Source: Dermatophagoides farinae
Lineage: Eukaryota > Arthropoda > Arachnida > Sarcoptiformes > Pyroglyphidae
DNA length: 64,000 bases
Direction: 5' to 3'
Assembly: GCF_024713945.1 (NCBI RefSeq)
Contig: NC_134678.1
Location: 7,750,001-7,814,000 of the forward strand
In this document: piece by piece, positions 12,588 to 25,163 of the stretch
Layout: every line of letters starts with the position of its first letter
Position numbering within the stretch: the stretch's first letter is position 1
The notes under the pieces: model-generated
Databases searched by the model: none
Told to the model about the DNA's origin: nothing
The model's input: the letters and a program-made list of their open reading frames with translations, nothing else
Program-made: the position numbers and the translations under genes

Positions 12588-15500
12588 AAAACACACACGA
12601 CCTATTAATAGAAATCATGCAAAAAAAACAGAAGCAGAAATGATCATTAATATATGTATGTATAGGCAGTAGGTACAAAATTTATTTGCCCGATCTTATG
12701 AAGAGAGTCATCATGTGGAAAGAAAAAAAAACAAAATCAAATGTCAAAAACAAAGATAAAAACATAAATTGTTCAATCAATTCTGAATTCGAATGAAAAA
12801 AAAAGTTCAATAAAATTCAAAATATATTGAAATAACACACAGCATATATATATTACATCGAAAAATCAGATTTTCATATCGATTCCAAAACACCATTAAT
12901 CATAATGATCAACAATCGAATTATTGTTGTATTATTGGACAAATTTTCTAAAAATAAAATCTAAATGGATTCATGTTCATTAATTAAATTTTTTTTGTTT
13001 TTGTTTTTCTTAATTACCCGATATTACGTAATACGTATATATGCACAACAACAATGACAATATAACTGTGCTGCTGTGTTAACAGCTGTGTTACATTCAA
13101 TGTGGAAATGAATTGGAAATTGTGGCAAAATTCTTATATAAAACACACACATAAAAGCCTATTATTATTGTTGTATAATGATCATCATCATAATCATACA
13201 TTTAAGAAAGAAATATATAAGGACAGAAAACAAACACTAAATTCCATTGTGTGTGTGTTTGTGTTTTGTTTTTTTATCGCCACACTTTTTTGTGTCCAAA
13301 ATTTTCTCATTTATTTTCTTCTTTTTTTTTATTGTCGACAAGGATCGAGAAGGCTTAAATCTTTGGAAAAATAAAAGAAATTGAGAGAAAGAGAGCGAAA
13401 TGAAATGGACAATAAATCGATAGATATGATTCACATTCTCATTCAATTTTATGACAAATCGATTAACAATGTGTGTGAGTGTGTGTAGGGTGTAAATGCC
13501 AATAATAGAAACAATGGACAGACAGAAAAAAAATGAGAAAAAGAAAAGGAAATTAATTGAATGATGATGATGATTCCACATTCTATCAACAAGATTGATG
13601 ATTTTTTTTTCATTTTTTTATGTTTTTTTTTTTCTTTTTTGTTTTGTTCGCAAACAATAAAAATAACAACAACAACAACAACATCTGGTACGATCACAGC
13701 ATCCCATTATTATAGTTTGAAAATGAAATTGTTGGAAAATTTTTATTTGAGATAAAAAATAAAATAAAATAACGCATCATGATGATCATCATGGTTGAAT
13801 GAAGATCAAAAAAAAAAATTTTTTAAAACAGAAAAAAAATTAAATTATTAAACAAAGACATTATCGAAAGAGAAAGAAAAACAAAAACAAAAAAACGATG
13901 ATCAATCATCAAATATCTCCACTGTTTGATAGAGAAAAAATGTCAACAGAAAAGCATCATTTGATCTTTACACATCCATCCAATGACCAAATAATAATCG
14001 AAAAAAAAAGTCTTGTTGAAACTAGAATAAAACAGTCCAATAACAATATCATCATCATTATTATTATCATTGTGTCAATATTTGTAGTATAAGCTTATTA
14101 AAAGTTATATAAAGAAAAAAAAAACCAGAATCAAACCGAACCGAACCGAACCAAAACGACAAACATAAATTCCGAAACAAATAATTAGAATAAATATATA
14201 AAAAGAGATGATGATGATGATGATGATGAGAAATTGAATAATTTCAATTTTCCAAGAAAAAATATGTACGAAAATGTTTCATTTCTTAAACTTTCCTGGT
14301 AAATGTTTTTTTTTTCTTCACAATAAAACACACGCACATACACACAGGATAACTTTTTTTTTCTCTATCGGAAATATTTACCGTCATTATTTTTGTTGGT
14401 CGAATAGGAAACATTTTTCCTTTTCTTGTGTGTGTGTGTGTGGATAAAAATGACTATTCATCAAACGACGACGACGACGACGACGACACAAAGGCGATCA
14501 ATGATATGGAGAAAATGCATTTCAGTAAAGCCAACTGCTGTCGTCTATTTTTGCTATACATACAAATAAGGAGAGAAATATTGTGGAATAAAATCTCTGT
14601 AGAAAAAAAAACAATTTTTTTTTCTTCTTATTATTCAAGTTTGGTCGATGCAAAACTTTTTTTCTTGTTGATCTAAATATAGTTATTGTTATTGTTCAAA
14701 ATGTTTATTCACACTTTGTCATTATATATATTATATTGTTGTGTTGGTCGTCATCTTGTCAAAACGGAAAAAAAAACTTGAAAGCCAATTTTTGTTTCTG
14801 AATAATAATGTGTTCACACATATATACATTGAAAATCAATTATGATGATGATGATGAATAATTATCATCATTGGTAATTTATACTTGAATGACAAAATTT
14901 TACAATAATTTTTTTTTTTTTTTTTTTGGAAATGGTAAGAAAATCTTGAACATCTTCACTATTATATATAAATAATTAACAAGTAAATTATCACATCTAT
15001 CAACACACATCAAACGTTTGTTGAATTTAAATAACAAGAATAATAAAAAAAAATGGGTGTATAACAAGTTGTCATGTTGATATATATGTATATGGTTCAT
15101 TAATATTCAATCTTTCTGTCATGTGATGATCATGATCATGATCATGTAAATATTGTCAACAAGAACAGAAAAAAAAACAGGATGGAGATGCATAGGTGCA
15201 TATATGCATATGCCAATTTATAACAAACAAACAAATTATTAACATGAAAGTTGTGTCATATCATATGATTTGAACGATAATAACTTTTCAATTATATGTT
15301 ATGTATGTATATATAGTGGTGAAAAAAAAACTTTTGGTAAAAATAGACGAGAAAAATAGTGACGACAATGATTACAAATTGGCTACTAGTAGATTCATTA
15401 TAAAATGAAAAAAAACCAAAGTTTGAAAATTTTCAAAGTTTTCACACTCACACACTCATTGTTCATTTATTTAATCTTTTGTGATTCGTCACTTATAAAT

Positions 15501-18500
15501 CTCTGAAAAGTTTTTTTGTTTTCTAAATTCGTTTTCATTTCTGTCCCACTCTCTGTAATCTATATCGGTGGATTGATTTGAATTAAAAATAGTGCAAAAT
15601 TCCGATCAAAGATTGATGCAAATGACATGAGAAAAAAAAAATTCAATGGTAAAACTGAAAGAAAGTGGAACAAAGAAATTTAAATTTTAAAATAGTTTCG
15701 AATGCCGAGTTTTTTTTTTGTTTTGTTTCGAGCCTCTCCCCAGCTCTATCTCATTGAATATTATTATATTGTTTATTTCACCATTCAGGAGAATGGCGAA
15801 ATTTAAATTTAAATTTGGTCAAAAAAGAAAGGAAGGAGAAAAAATCAATCTTTTTTTTCTCGTTCACACACTTGAAATTCAAACATTTTTTTTTTGCTAT
15901 TTGATTGATTTTTTTTGCTTTAAAGCTGAACAACAACCAAAAAAAAAGAGAAAAAATCGTTTATTCGATTTTTTTTTCAAATTGAATTGAAATGAAGCGA
16001 AAAAAAGTGAATGAAGAAATTCTGTAAACGCAAATTCCATACACATATACGAGAAAAAAAAAATTTCAAACCAAAAGTAAAATGTGTTTCTCTCATTCAC
16101 GAAATAAAAGTAAAAATCACTTCAGCATAATGAAAATAGATGTATAGAGAGTAAAAAAAAAATCGAAACAAAGAATATAAAAAGAATATTATGGAAAGGA
16201 GAGAGAGAATTTGTGATCTTCAATTGATGATGATGATGATGATTTTTCATTCATTCTGCACATATACTTCAGCACTTGTTTATAATAATAACAAACTTTT
16301 TTTGATAACGAGATGGAAACAAAACAAAAATGAAAAGAAAGAAAGAAATTTTTTTTTCCTTCGAAATAAAACACATTGCTATCATTATCACTTACCATCT
16401 GTTCATCATCATTCATGGATAATGATTGGCTGATTGGAAAAGTATTCGTAATTGTATAGAACAAAGAGAAAAAATCGTAAATCACACAATATTTCTCTTT
16501 CGATTCTTGATTCATCTTGTTGTTGTTGTTGGCCAAACAATAATAATTGATGAATAATGAAACAAAGTGGAAAAAGTTTTTTGTTGTTGTTGTTGTTCTG
16601 TTTTTGTTTATCTGAAGATATGGACAACAACAACAACAACAACAACAACAGAACAATTTTGTGCAACATCCATATATTACGTTATATCTTAATCGAAAAA
16701 TAATATCGTGAGCCAATCATTTGGAAATTCTTTTTTTTTTAATTCGATTCGATTTCCAAATATAGCCATTATTGGGTGATAATAACATAACAATAATGAT
16801 TATATATGTAGCTAATAATAGAGCCATAGCTACACACGATTTTGAAATTCACATTGTACCTACAATCTTGTACAATGATAGCTAATCGGCCATTGATGGT
16901 AGCCAAAATTTTTCAAAACAACGATATCGATGATTATGAATGGATGAATGAATCAGGTTTGGGAATACACAATTACCACCCATCGATATGATATGCAAAT
17001 TGATTTCGTTTCTCTTTTCCAGATGTAAATTGATTTTTTTTTCTTTTATTGCCCAGCAACAACAACAACGACGACAGAAATTAATTAAGTAAACTAATCA
17101 AATAATTATCAACTATTCATTCACATTGGTTTCGGATATTGCCTCAAAACTTATCCAGCTTTTTTTTTCCTGCAGAATTTATCCGAATTCATTCAACCAG
17201 AATATAGTGAATGAAGATTGGCGAACGTGACGTGATGTATATATATATTATAATTAAAACGAATAAAATATTGATATACAAGATTAATGAATATGCAAAA
17301 CGATAATTCCATCTATCGAGAGCTGATTATTCATATTGGTATCAGAAACAACAACAACAACAACAACAACAACGAAAAAACAAAATATGTAAATTTATAT
17401 GGCATAAGAAATTGAAAACGATTTGCAATTTGAATTTCGTACTAAAAAAAGGGATTATTTTTCTTTAGAATGGATGGATGGATAAAATGTAAATCAATTT
17501 CCGATGAAATCAAAAATTCATCTTTTTATTCTGAAAAAAAACTGTTCCCATTTTTTGAAATTGAAAACAAACTCCAGACCAAAAATATTAAAAGATGAGT
17601 TTTCAGAATTTTTTTTTATTATTCATAAAAAAATACTGATAAACATTCGATCTCTCTAGGCTCATCAAAATTTTTTCTTGTTTTATTCCTTTTTTTTCCC
17701 AAAGAACGTATTTGTAGATAAAAAAAAAGAAACGCGAGAGAGAAAGATAGATCAAAATAAAGCATATTATCAACCATACAACGATGACAACGAAAACAGC
17801 CAGCTTCAAGCAATGATCCTGGTAACAAAAAAAAAAAGCTTAAACGGCATCAGCAGCATCTTTTAACAAGAATTCATTATTATATTCATATATTCACACA
17901 AAAATTATCATATGGAATTTTTTTTCGCTCTTTATCTATCTGGTGTTTCAAGAATTTTATTCCAGAATGAAAAATTCTGAAAATAATGGCGGTTAAACAA
18001 CAACAACAACAACAATTATATTTGTGTGCGTGTGTGTGTGTGTTTTTAATGTTTGACATTTGTGATTTGTTTGTTTGGCAATTTTTTTTTTCGTTGTTGT
18101 TGCAACAAAAAAAATTTTTTTTCGATTTCAAGATAAATTTTTTTTTTGTTTATTCTCTTCAATCACTTGATTCAGTGCCATTATCCTCATCATCATTAAC
18201 ATTCAACACACACACACTCGCACCTTGTGTTCACAATGGAAACAAACAACAATTGTGGGTGTGTAAATCTCATTTATTCATTTTTTTTTCTTCGTTTAAC
18301 ATTTAGGTATTTTTCTTTGATGATCCAACACATGTAATTTAAGCCATATGATGATGTTATATCCACGCACACACACACACACACCTTATCATCATAAGTG
18401 ATTGAAATGGAAAAGAATAAATGAGAATAAAAACATGGTTGACTGATTTCATTTCCCGCAATGATTCTGATGATGAATTTACAAATTATATACAATGAAA

Positions 18501-18876
18501 AGTGAAGAATTTTAATGGAAAAAAAATTGTAAGCAAATAACAATAATGATGATGAAAAGAACGGAATTATAATTGATTTCTGTCTTTTTTTTTACAGTCT
18601 ATCGGGTTTGAATGAATAAATGAATGAATGGTGGACTATTATATATCATATACGAATAATAATGATGATCGGTTAGTGATGGAATTTTCTTTTTTTCATT
18701 TGAAAATTTTCACTTTCATTCAAACAGGCCCGATTTTTTTCGATAATTGAACCATTTTGATTTTTTTTTGCCTGGTGAACAAAAATCAATCAATCGTACA
18801 TCATGATCATTTGATTAAATTTTTGTTTGATGATTTTTTTTCCTTTTCAGATTGTCTTTCCTCATTTTCACGAGAA

Positions 18877-20033
18877 TTAATTGGATGATTTCTGATGATG
18901 TGATGATGACGAAGACGATGTCAACGATGTTGGTATATGACAATAGAAATGTGTATGACGACGCATATCTTTAATTTTCTTTGATCCTTTATCCTTTTTA
19001 TCGTTTTTCTTTTTCGATGGTGATGTTTGTTGTTGTTGTTGCTGTTGTTGTTGTTGATGAAGATGAAGAAATGAATCATTTTTTAATTCCAAATTAATTA
19101 AATTTGGATCTGGTGGTTCAACTTTTGTATAAACCTTAACACTTTCAAATTTAATATCATCATTATTATTATTGTGATTTATTGATGATGTTGATTGATG
19201 ACGTTTTGCATATCGTCGTATTGATGATTGTTCCGTTGATTCTGGTTCTGGTATACGAGTCAGACTACGCGCTGTTTGATGATGATTTTTACCATGATTA
19301 TTATTATGGTTGTTATTAGTGTTGTGATCAATGGTGGATGTTTTACAAGTATCTATAAATGGATTTTAATTCATGATAAATTACAAAAGAAACTAATACT
19401 GATTAGCAAAAAAAAAAAAAAAAAAATACAATTTTCAAATAATTTGCAAACTCTGCATCACTAACCTTCTAATAATGTTAAATCAGCTGTTAATAATGGT
19501 AATTGTCTAGTGATTTCATCTTTTTGTTCTTCACTTTCTGGTTCAATAACTATTGTTGCACATTTACCACCACTAGATTTCGGTTGAGCATCTATATTAT
19601 TGTAAAAAAATGACATATCCGGTGATTGTTGTTGTTGATCAAAACTTGTTTGTTGACTTTTAATCAATGCAATTTGACTATCTTGATCAAATTCAACGTT
19701 GAATAATTTATCCATATTAAACACTGGGCTAATTAGATTTACACGAAGACCACCGAAACGATAACGAGTACGTGTGCTCAAAAGACGAAGACAAAGAACC
19801 TCTTCGGCTGTATCTTCAATATTGTTTGTCGATGATGATGATCTTCGACGATTATTTTGATTATTATGATGATGATCATAAACAGATGTTGGTGATGGTG
19901 AATTACGACGTACCGGTGCTGGAAGTAGTTCATCATCTTCAATATAAAGATCAAGCTTCATACTACTACGATTCGGTGTTGCCGATGTACGTCGAGGTTC
20001 AATATTTGGACAAGAACTTTTTCTTCGTCTCAT
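18877..20033 (-). CDS. Unrecognised 347-residue basic, Ser/His/Gln-rich protein
   Basis: Two exons on the minus strand, 20033..19466 and 19352..18877, joined by a 113-base intron with a GTTAGT donor; the phase-1 join keeps the frame open to a stop at 18877. The N terminus is strongly basic (MRRRKSSCPNIEPRRTS), with RRKSS and RRTS sites of the kind basophilic kinases phosphorylate. Residues about 75-115 (EVLCLRLLSTRTRYRFGGLR, then NLISPVFNMDKLF) and about 160-188 (KCATIVIEPESEEQKDE, QLPLLTADLTLLE) are complex sequence and look like the conserved core. The rest is Asn/His/Gln/Ser low complexity, with a Gln run near 19030 and a Lys-rich patch KKKNDKKDKGSKK that could be a nuclear localisation signal. 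I do not recognise the family and give no function. The clean splice and the two ordered blocks support a real gene. Confidence 0.65.
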
Positions 20034-23000
20034 TTTCGATATGTAATGATGATGTAAATAACGTAAATGAAATGATCAATTTGGACAATGGACAGAAGAA
20101 ATGAAAGAATGAATTTCAGCTAAACATTTACACACAATAAGGCCCAATTAACGACAAAACAAAACAAAAAAAACGGTCAAGAAGAAAAATTTCTTGATGA
20201 CTATGATCAGGCAAATGGATATTGTTCAATTTTGTTTCTTAGTGATTGATCCTAATTTGATCAGCAATTCGGATGAAAACTGCATTAATTGTGAAATGAG
20301 AAAGAAAAATCCGATAAAATAACAGCAGGCCAAAAATATCATCACCAATTATCAAGCACGATCGAATAATGAACGAAAACAATTCAGCAAACACAATGGA
20401 TTGATTGGCAATTCACATCATAGACCTAAATCAAAATGAATGAAATTCGTTAGTTGTCGTATATGAATCGATTTGATACTGAATACTTTATGATGATGAA
20501 AGGAATAGTTACCAACTGCTGAACCAATCCGATTCAAAATTTTCTTGTATGGATCATCAGAGTTTGAATGTTGTTTTGTTTTGCGCTGACTCTCTCTTTC
20601 TTTCGAAATTTGTTCAACATATTCCATGCAACTTTATTCCATGAAATTTGATTTGCGTTTGCACCCGATTTTTATATGTATATAGAATCTTAAAGGTGCT
20701 ATATCCAATATAAATCGCATGCGTTTCTCAAAAACAAACACTTGAATACATTTTTTCTTTCATCATTGTTGAACTTTTTTTTTCCCACAAAAATATATCG
20801 GAACCAAAAAAAGAAACGAATTCATATTTATATTACACATTTTTCTATTAATTCATTTTTTTTTTTCACTGTTGAAGACAATACTATTATTGACAGAATT
20901 AGTATACAAACAAACTTTGAAAGGGACGATGAGAGAGAGAGAAAAAAAATGAAATCAAACATTGAGAATTTGAAAAAAAAATACTTGAAAAAATTGAATT
21001 TCCATTGAATCACCAATTTCGAAAACATTATATTTGAATGGCACACGCAAACACACACACACACACGCTCACACATTACGTCACATGATGACATTCGAAT
21101 TATTTTTACCAAAAAATTAAAAAAAAAAGATTTCTTTTGGTGTTTGTAAAAAATTATTTGTTTCAAGTGTTCATCATCATCATCATTTATTAAATGTAAG
21201 TATCATATAAATGTAAATCAAATTTTTATCATTTAAAAACATCCATGATTTATGAATGAATTTATATACTGCTGTTCATTCTATTTATCAAAGTCCATCG
21301 TAAACAAAACATTCAATTAGGGAATGATGATGAAAATGATAGATTGGCCAAACAAACAAATGGACAATAGACAAAAATTGCATCATCATCATCATTAGTA
21401 TAATTATCTTAAGCTCTCTTTTTTTATCCTTTATGATTCTCATATACGATATAATTTAGGTTTAGTTTTTATGTTTATTCCATTTTTCATATATATTCGT
21501 TTTTTCCAAAGATTTTGACGATAATCGGATCATCAACTCAACTCAAAAAAAACTAAACTCTCTGATTCTTGGTAAACTATTATATTAGTGAATTCACACA
21601 CACAAATGCACAGAGAGAAGAATCCCTATGTGTATTTTGGTCCGATGGTTATTATTATTATTGTTTTTCTTTTGCTTGTTTTGTTGTTTACAATCAAAAT
21701 CAAAAAAAATGGGCAATTTGTCTGCCTGGCTAAATCGAAAATGAGAATTCCAATTATTATGATGAATTCATTGATTCATTTCCGTTAATAGTTCATTAAA
21801 TGTACCAATTATTTATGCAGATTCTTGCTGTTCTGCTGCTGGTACCTGTATAACAGAAAACATTCATTGTGATTCATTTCCAATTTAGATTTTTTCAGTA
21901 AAAAAAAAATGTAGACCACCGTATTTAGATAGATAAATATATATTGAACCAACGAAAATTGATAATCAGTTTGAATCGATGTAATAAAAATAGGAAAATT
22001 AATTCTTCATCGTCAACATCAATATATTATATATTGGAATTTATTTAGTAGTTTTTTTTTGTAGTTCAGTTATTTATTGCTAGATTAATTTTGTTTTTTT
22101 CTCTCTCTCTCTCTCTTGTGTGTACATTAGATTTGATCTGTAATGGCAATAGTATAAATTATTGTCTCATTATTTTATTTTTTTTTGCTGCACAATGTTC
22201 AATAAGATTCGAATTATTTACAGTCCATTATGGTGGTCATTTTTTTTTTTTTTTTTTTGGTAATTGATTCTAATGACCATCACCGGTCAAACAGTGATTC
22301 GATTGAAATAGATGGTTCACCTAAATAAAAAAAAAATCTCGATCAAATATTTGAAAAATCATGACAATCAATTTATTTTATTTTCAAAATACTAAAAAAT
22401 TGTGATGAAAAAAAACCATTCTGGATGCTGCGCCACATCAAAAAGCAAAATTTTTTTAAAAAAAAAGTCAAGTTTAAATTGAATTTTTTTTCCGTTCATC
22501 ATAATTCATTGAAATCTTTTTAATAATAACTAGAAATGAAAAGTTTTCATTTTTTTTTGTCAAAAATAGAATTCAAATCGTGGTCGTCGTCAATAATAAT
22601 GAAAATTTGAAGCTGAAAAAGAAATATATTGGCCTAAAGGCAGAATTTATGTTGCTGAAAAAAATATGACGTCCAAAAAAAAAAAATAAAAATATTTTGC
22701 CATCTGTAATCTGAAAAAAACATTGGAAAAAATTTATTCTTCACTTTTTCATCAAGAGAAAACCAAAACTTATTATTATTATACTCAAATGCATTGGAAT
22801 TATAATGGTTTCTTTTTCCAATTTTTATTTTTGTGCTATTCTCAGCTGATTTCATTCGATTGTGCATTCCCAGATGTGTATGTGAATTTTTTTTTTCTTT
22901 GTACCCAAAGCTACAATGTTTCCAATGAAAAAAATGATGATGAACGAATAACAACAACGTATTCTATTTTTACTGTCGTCATATCAATGTTTGCGATAAA

Positions 23001-23188
23001 TGATGAACCGTTATATTTGTCTTACTTGATATTTTCAACCAATTGGTTTTTTTTCTGTTTGGCCTAATCATCGACATATAAAAAGCGAAATATTTGACCG
23101 AGAAATAATTTTATTTGTTTCTGGTAAGGTGTTCAATTCGATTAAATTTATTCATATTTTTATATTTTTCTATCCAATAGATAGCTAA
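20034..23188. other. 3.2-kb intergenic stretch between divergent genes
   Basis: Separates the leftward 347-residue gene from rightward XPNPEP3, so it should hold both promoters. Seen: a CA repeat at 21050-21066, a CT repeat near 22105-22125, a 19-base T run at 22240-22258, and a TATAAAAAG at 23077-23085. One short minus-strand frame at 20627 is treated in the findings. No other coding or RNA gene is supportable. Confidence 0.45.
23077..23085 (+). promoter_or_regulatory. Possible TATA box of XPNPEP3
   Basis: TATAAAAAG about 105 bases before the XPNPEP3 ATG, in a slightly less AT-rich local context (CATCGACATATAAAAAGCG). A start site about 30 bases later would give a 5' UTR of about 80 bases. 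In AT-rich DNA such a match can arise by chance. Confidence 0.35.
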
Positions 23189-25025
23189 ATGGCTCAATTA
23201 CATCGCTATTATCGTCAACGATTTTTTAATTTATTTCAACAAAAATCATTTCATCATCATCGTGCATCATTATTACAATGTCGTAATTTAAATCTAGTCA
23301 TCAATTATAATGATATCAACATAAAACGTCGAATCCATACTAGTGGCATATTATTATCATCGAATGATACACTTTATCAACATGAACATGATATTTCACG
23401 ATCATTTATCATGCCACAACAGCAAACAAACGATCAAATTATATCATCATTAAATGATACGGCATACGTGTCGTTCATAAGCCATCAAGAAATACGAGAT
23501 AGACAACAAAATCTTATGCTTCTTGCATGTGAACATTTAAGAAAAATTCAGCCATCATTCAAAAATTTATCACCTTTAATATTGATTGCAACACCCCCGC
23601 CACAATATCAAGGCAATACAAAGATACCGGTGAATGAATGTAAACAAAATACCGATTTTACTTATCTGACTGGACTTCATTCAGGTACTAGTGATCAACT
23701 AACAAGTAATTGTGTTCTGGCAATTTTTCTTGAAAATCCTGATTGTATCGATTCATGTCGTTCGATAATATTTTCATCGAATCGTACGAAAAGTGAAAAA
23801 CAATGGCATGGACCAGAACTAAATGTTCAATATGAACAATGGCTTAAACAAATCTGTGATGATTGTCAACCATTGACCGAATTAGTGAATTTCATAAATA
23901 AACATATAAAACCTTATCGTCGTGATATGTTTATATCAAGAAAAACATTGGAATATCGTCCTGAATTAGTTACACATCTTAAATTTTATCTTAAATCTTC
24001 TACAACATCATTTGACAAAGAAATGGAAAAATGGTCAACAAGTTTAGGACAAACGATTCAATCGGTTAATATACGTGATATTTCCTTATTTATCGATCAA
24101 TTACGGGTGATTAAATCTAGTCAAGAAGTAAAAGCCATGAAACGTGTTGGTCATATTGGTGCATTGGCTCTCACCAATACGATTGAATGGAGCAGACGAC
24201 TGTTTTCAACAACCAACACTAATGATAATCCATCATTTACTTTCATTGAATCACATATTGATGCAAAGTTTAATTTTGAATCCAAGTTATTAGGTGCACG
24301 ACATCAATCATTTCCAAGTGTTTGTGCAAGCGGTCCACGTGCAACTATTATTCATTATGGCCGCAATGATCATATCATTACCCGTAATGATAATGATAAT
24401 TGTTGGATATTAACCGATGTAGGATGTGAAGATGTTGATGGTTATTGCTGTGATATAAGCCGTACATGGCCCATCGACATGAATCGAAATTCGATCAAGA
24501 ATGATAAATTTCAATTACAATCACAATTATATGAAGCATTGATTGGCATACAACATGAATTAGTCAATTCAATCACTATTGGCCATACTTCTTTGAATGA
24601 TCTCAATCAATTAATGTTGAATATAATGGCACGAATTCTGCCTGAATTCAATATGTTCGATGAATCCGTTTCAAATGATGATGTACGAAATATTATCAAA
24701 CGTCTTTGTCCACACCATGTCTCACATTATTTAGGTAATTCAATGAATTTTATTGATTAAAATGTGTCATTAAAATTAATTTCCGTTCCATATAAATTTA
24801 GGTTTAGATATTCATGATACGCCATCGGTATCACGTTCGTTGCCATTATTACCAGGAATGTGTTTCACAATTGAACCGGGCCTCTATTTTCCGGCACAAG
24901 GATTGCCAATCAAAGAAGAATTTCGTAATATTGGAATTCGTATCGAAGATGATATTATAATTGAACCTGGTACGAAAATGATTATTCCGTTGACAAATGA
25001 TTGTCCGAAATTGCTTGTGCAATAG
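23189..25025 (+). CDS. XPNPEP3: Xaa-Pro aminopeptidase 3 (mitochondrial, M24B)
   Basis: Exons 23189..24734 and 24802..25025, one 67-base intron in phase 1, 589 residues (human about 507). It is a dinuclear-metal aminopeptidase that removes an N-terminal residue in front of proline; the mitochondrial form trims imported proteins after the targeting peptide is cut. The N terminus is rich in Arg, His, Gln and Phe with no acidic residues for about 40 positions, a good mitochondrial presequence. Seen: the NTDFTYLTGL block of the N-terminal domain, the metal Asp in ILTDVGCED and CDISRTWP, the metal His in CPHHVSHYLG, completed across the splice to GLDIHDTPS, and the metal Glu residues in FTIEPG and IRIEDD. 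All five ligands are present, so the enzyme should be active. It converges with PRPF6; the stops are 139 bases apart. Confidence 0.93.
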
Positions 25026-25122
25026 ATTGAAAAACAATTATCATCAATTCTCTGTGATTCATAAAAAAACATAAATTTTTCAAGTGCTGCCATCTGTCGA
25101 CATAAAAAGGAAAACCGAATAT

Positions 25123-25148
25123 TTTATTGAACGAATTTAGAAAATAAA
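25123..25148. terminator. Crossed polyadenylation signals, XPNPEP3 and PRPF6
   Basis: Plus-strand AATAAA at 25143-25148 lies about 120 bases after the XPNPEP3 stop. Minus-strand AATAAA (TTTATT at 25123-25128) lies about 36 bases after the PRPF6 stop. Each lies past the other, so the two mRNAs would share antisense 3' ends. Confidence 0.4.
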
Positions 25149-25163
25149 TCAAAGAAAAAAAAA

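Larger units (their letters stand above)
10550..18876. other. 8.3-kb gene-free, repeat-rich stretch
   Basis: I find no frame with family motifs, no tRNA shape and no rRNA. Open frames here are short and built of Cys, His, Gln, Phe or Lys runs read through simple repeats. Contents seen: TG repeat at 10591-10608, A run 10797-10814, CA repeats near 11811-11824 and 12569-12587, CAA/TTG runs near 12331-12370, 16560-16600, 16625-16650 and 17350-17372, GAT runs near 14208-14227, and a 19-base T run at 14909-14927. It may contain the 5' region of the PRA1 gene on the left and the 3' UTR of the 347-residue gene on the right; distant regulatory DNA or unrecognised non-coding RNA cannot be excluded. Confidence 0.5.

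Noticed and set aside
16189-16716. 175-codon minus-strand frame
   Set aside because: Built of Cys, Thr, Asn and Ser runs from CAA/TTG repeats, no family pattern, no splice or poly(A) context.
22723-23067. 114-codon plus-strand frame just upstream of XPNPEP3
   Set aside because: Phe/Tyr/Ser-rich with no motif, ends before the XPNPEP3 start in a separate frame and lacks a convincing donor.
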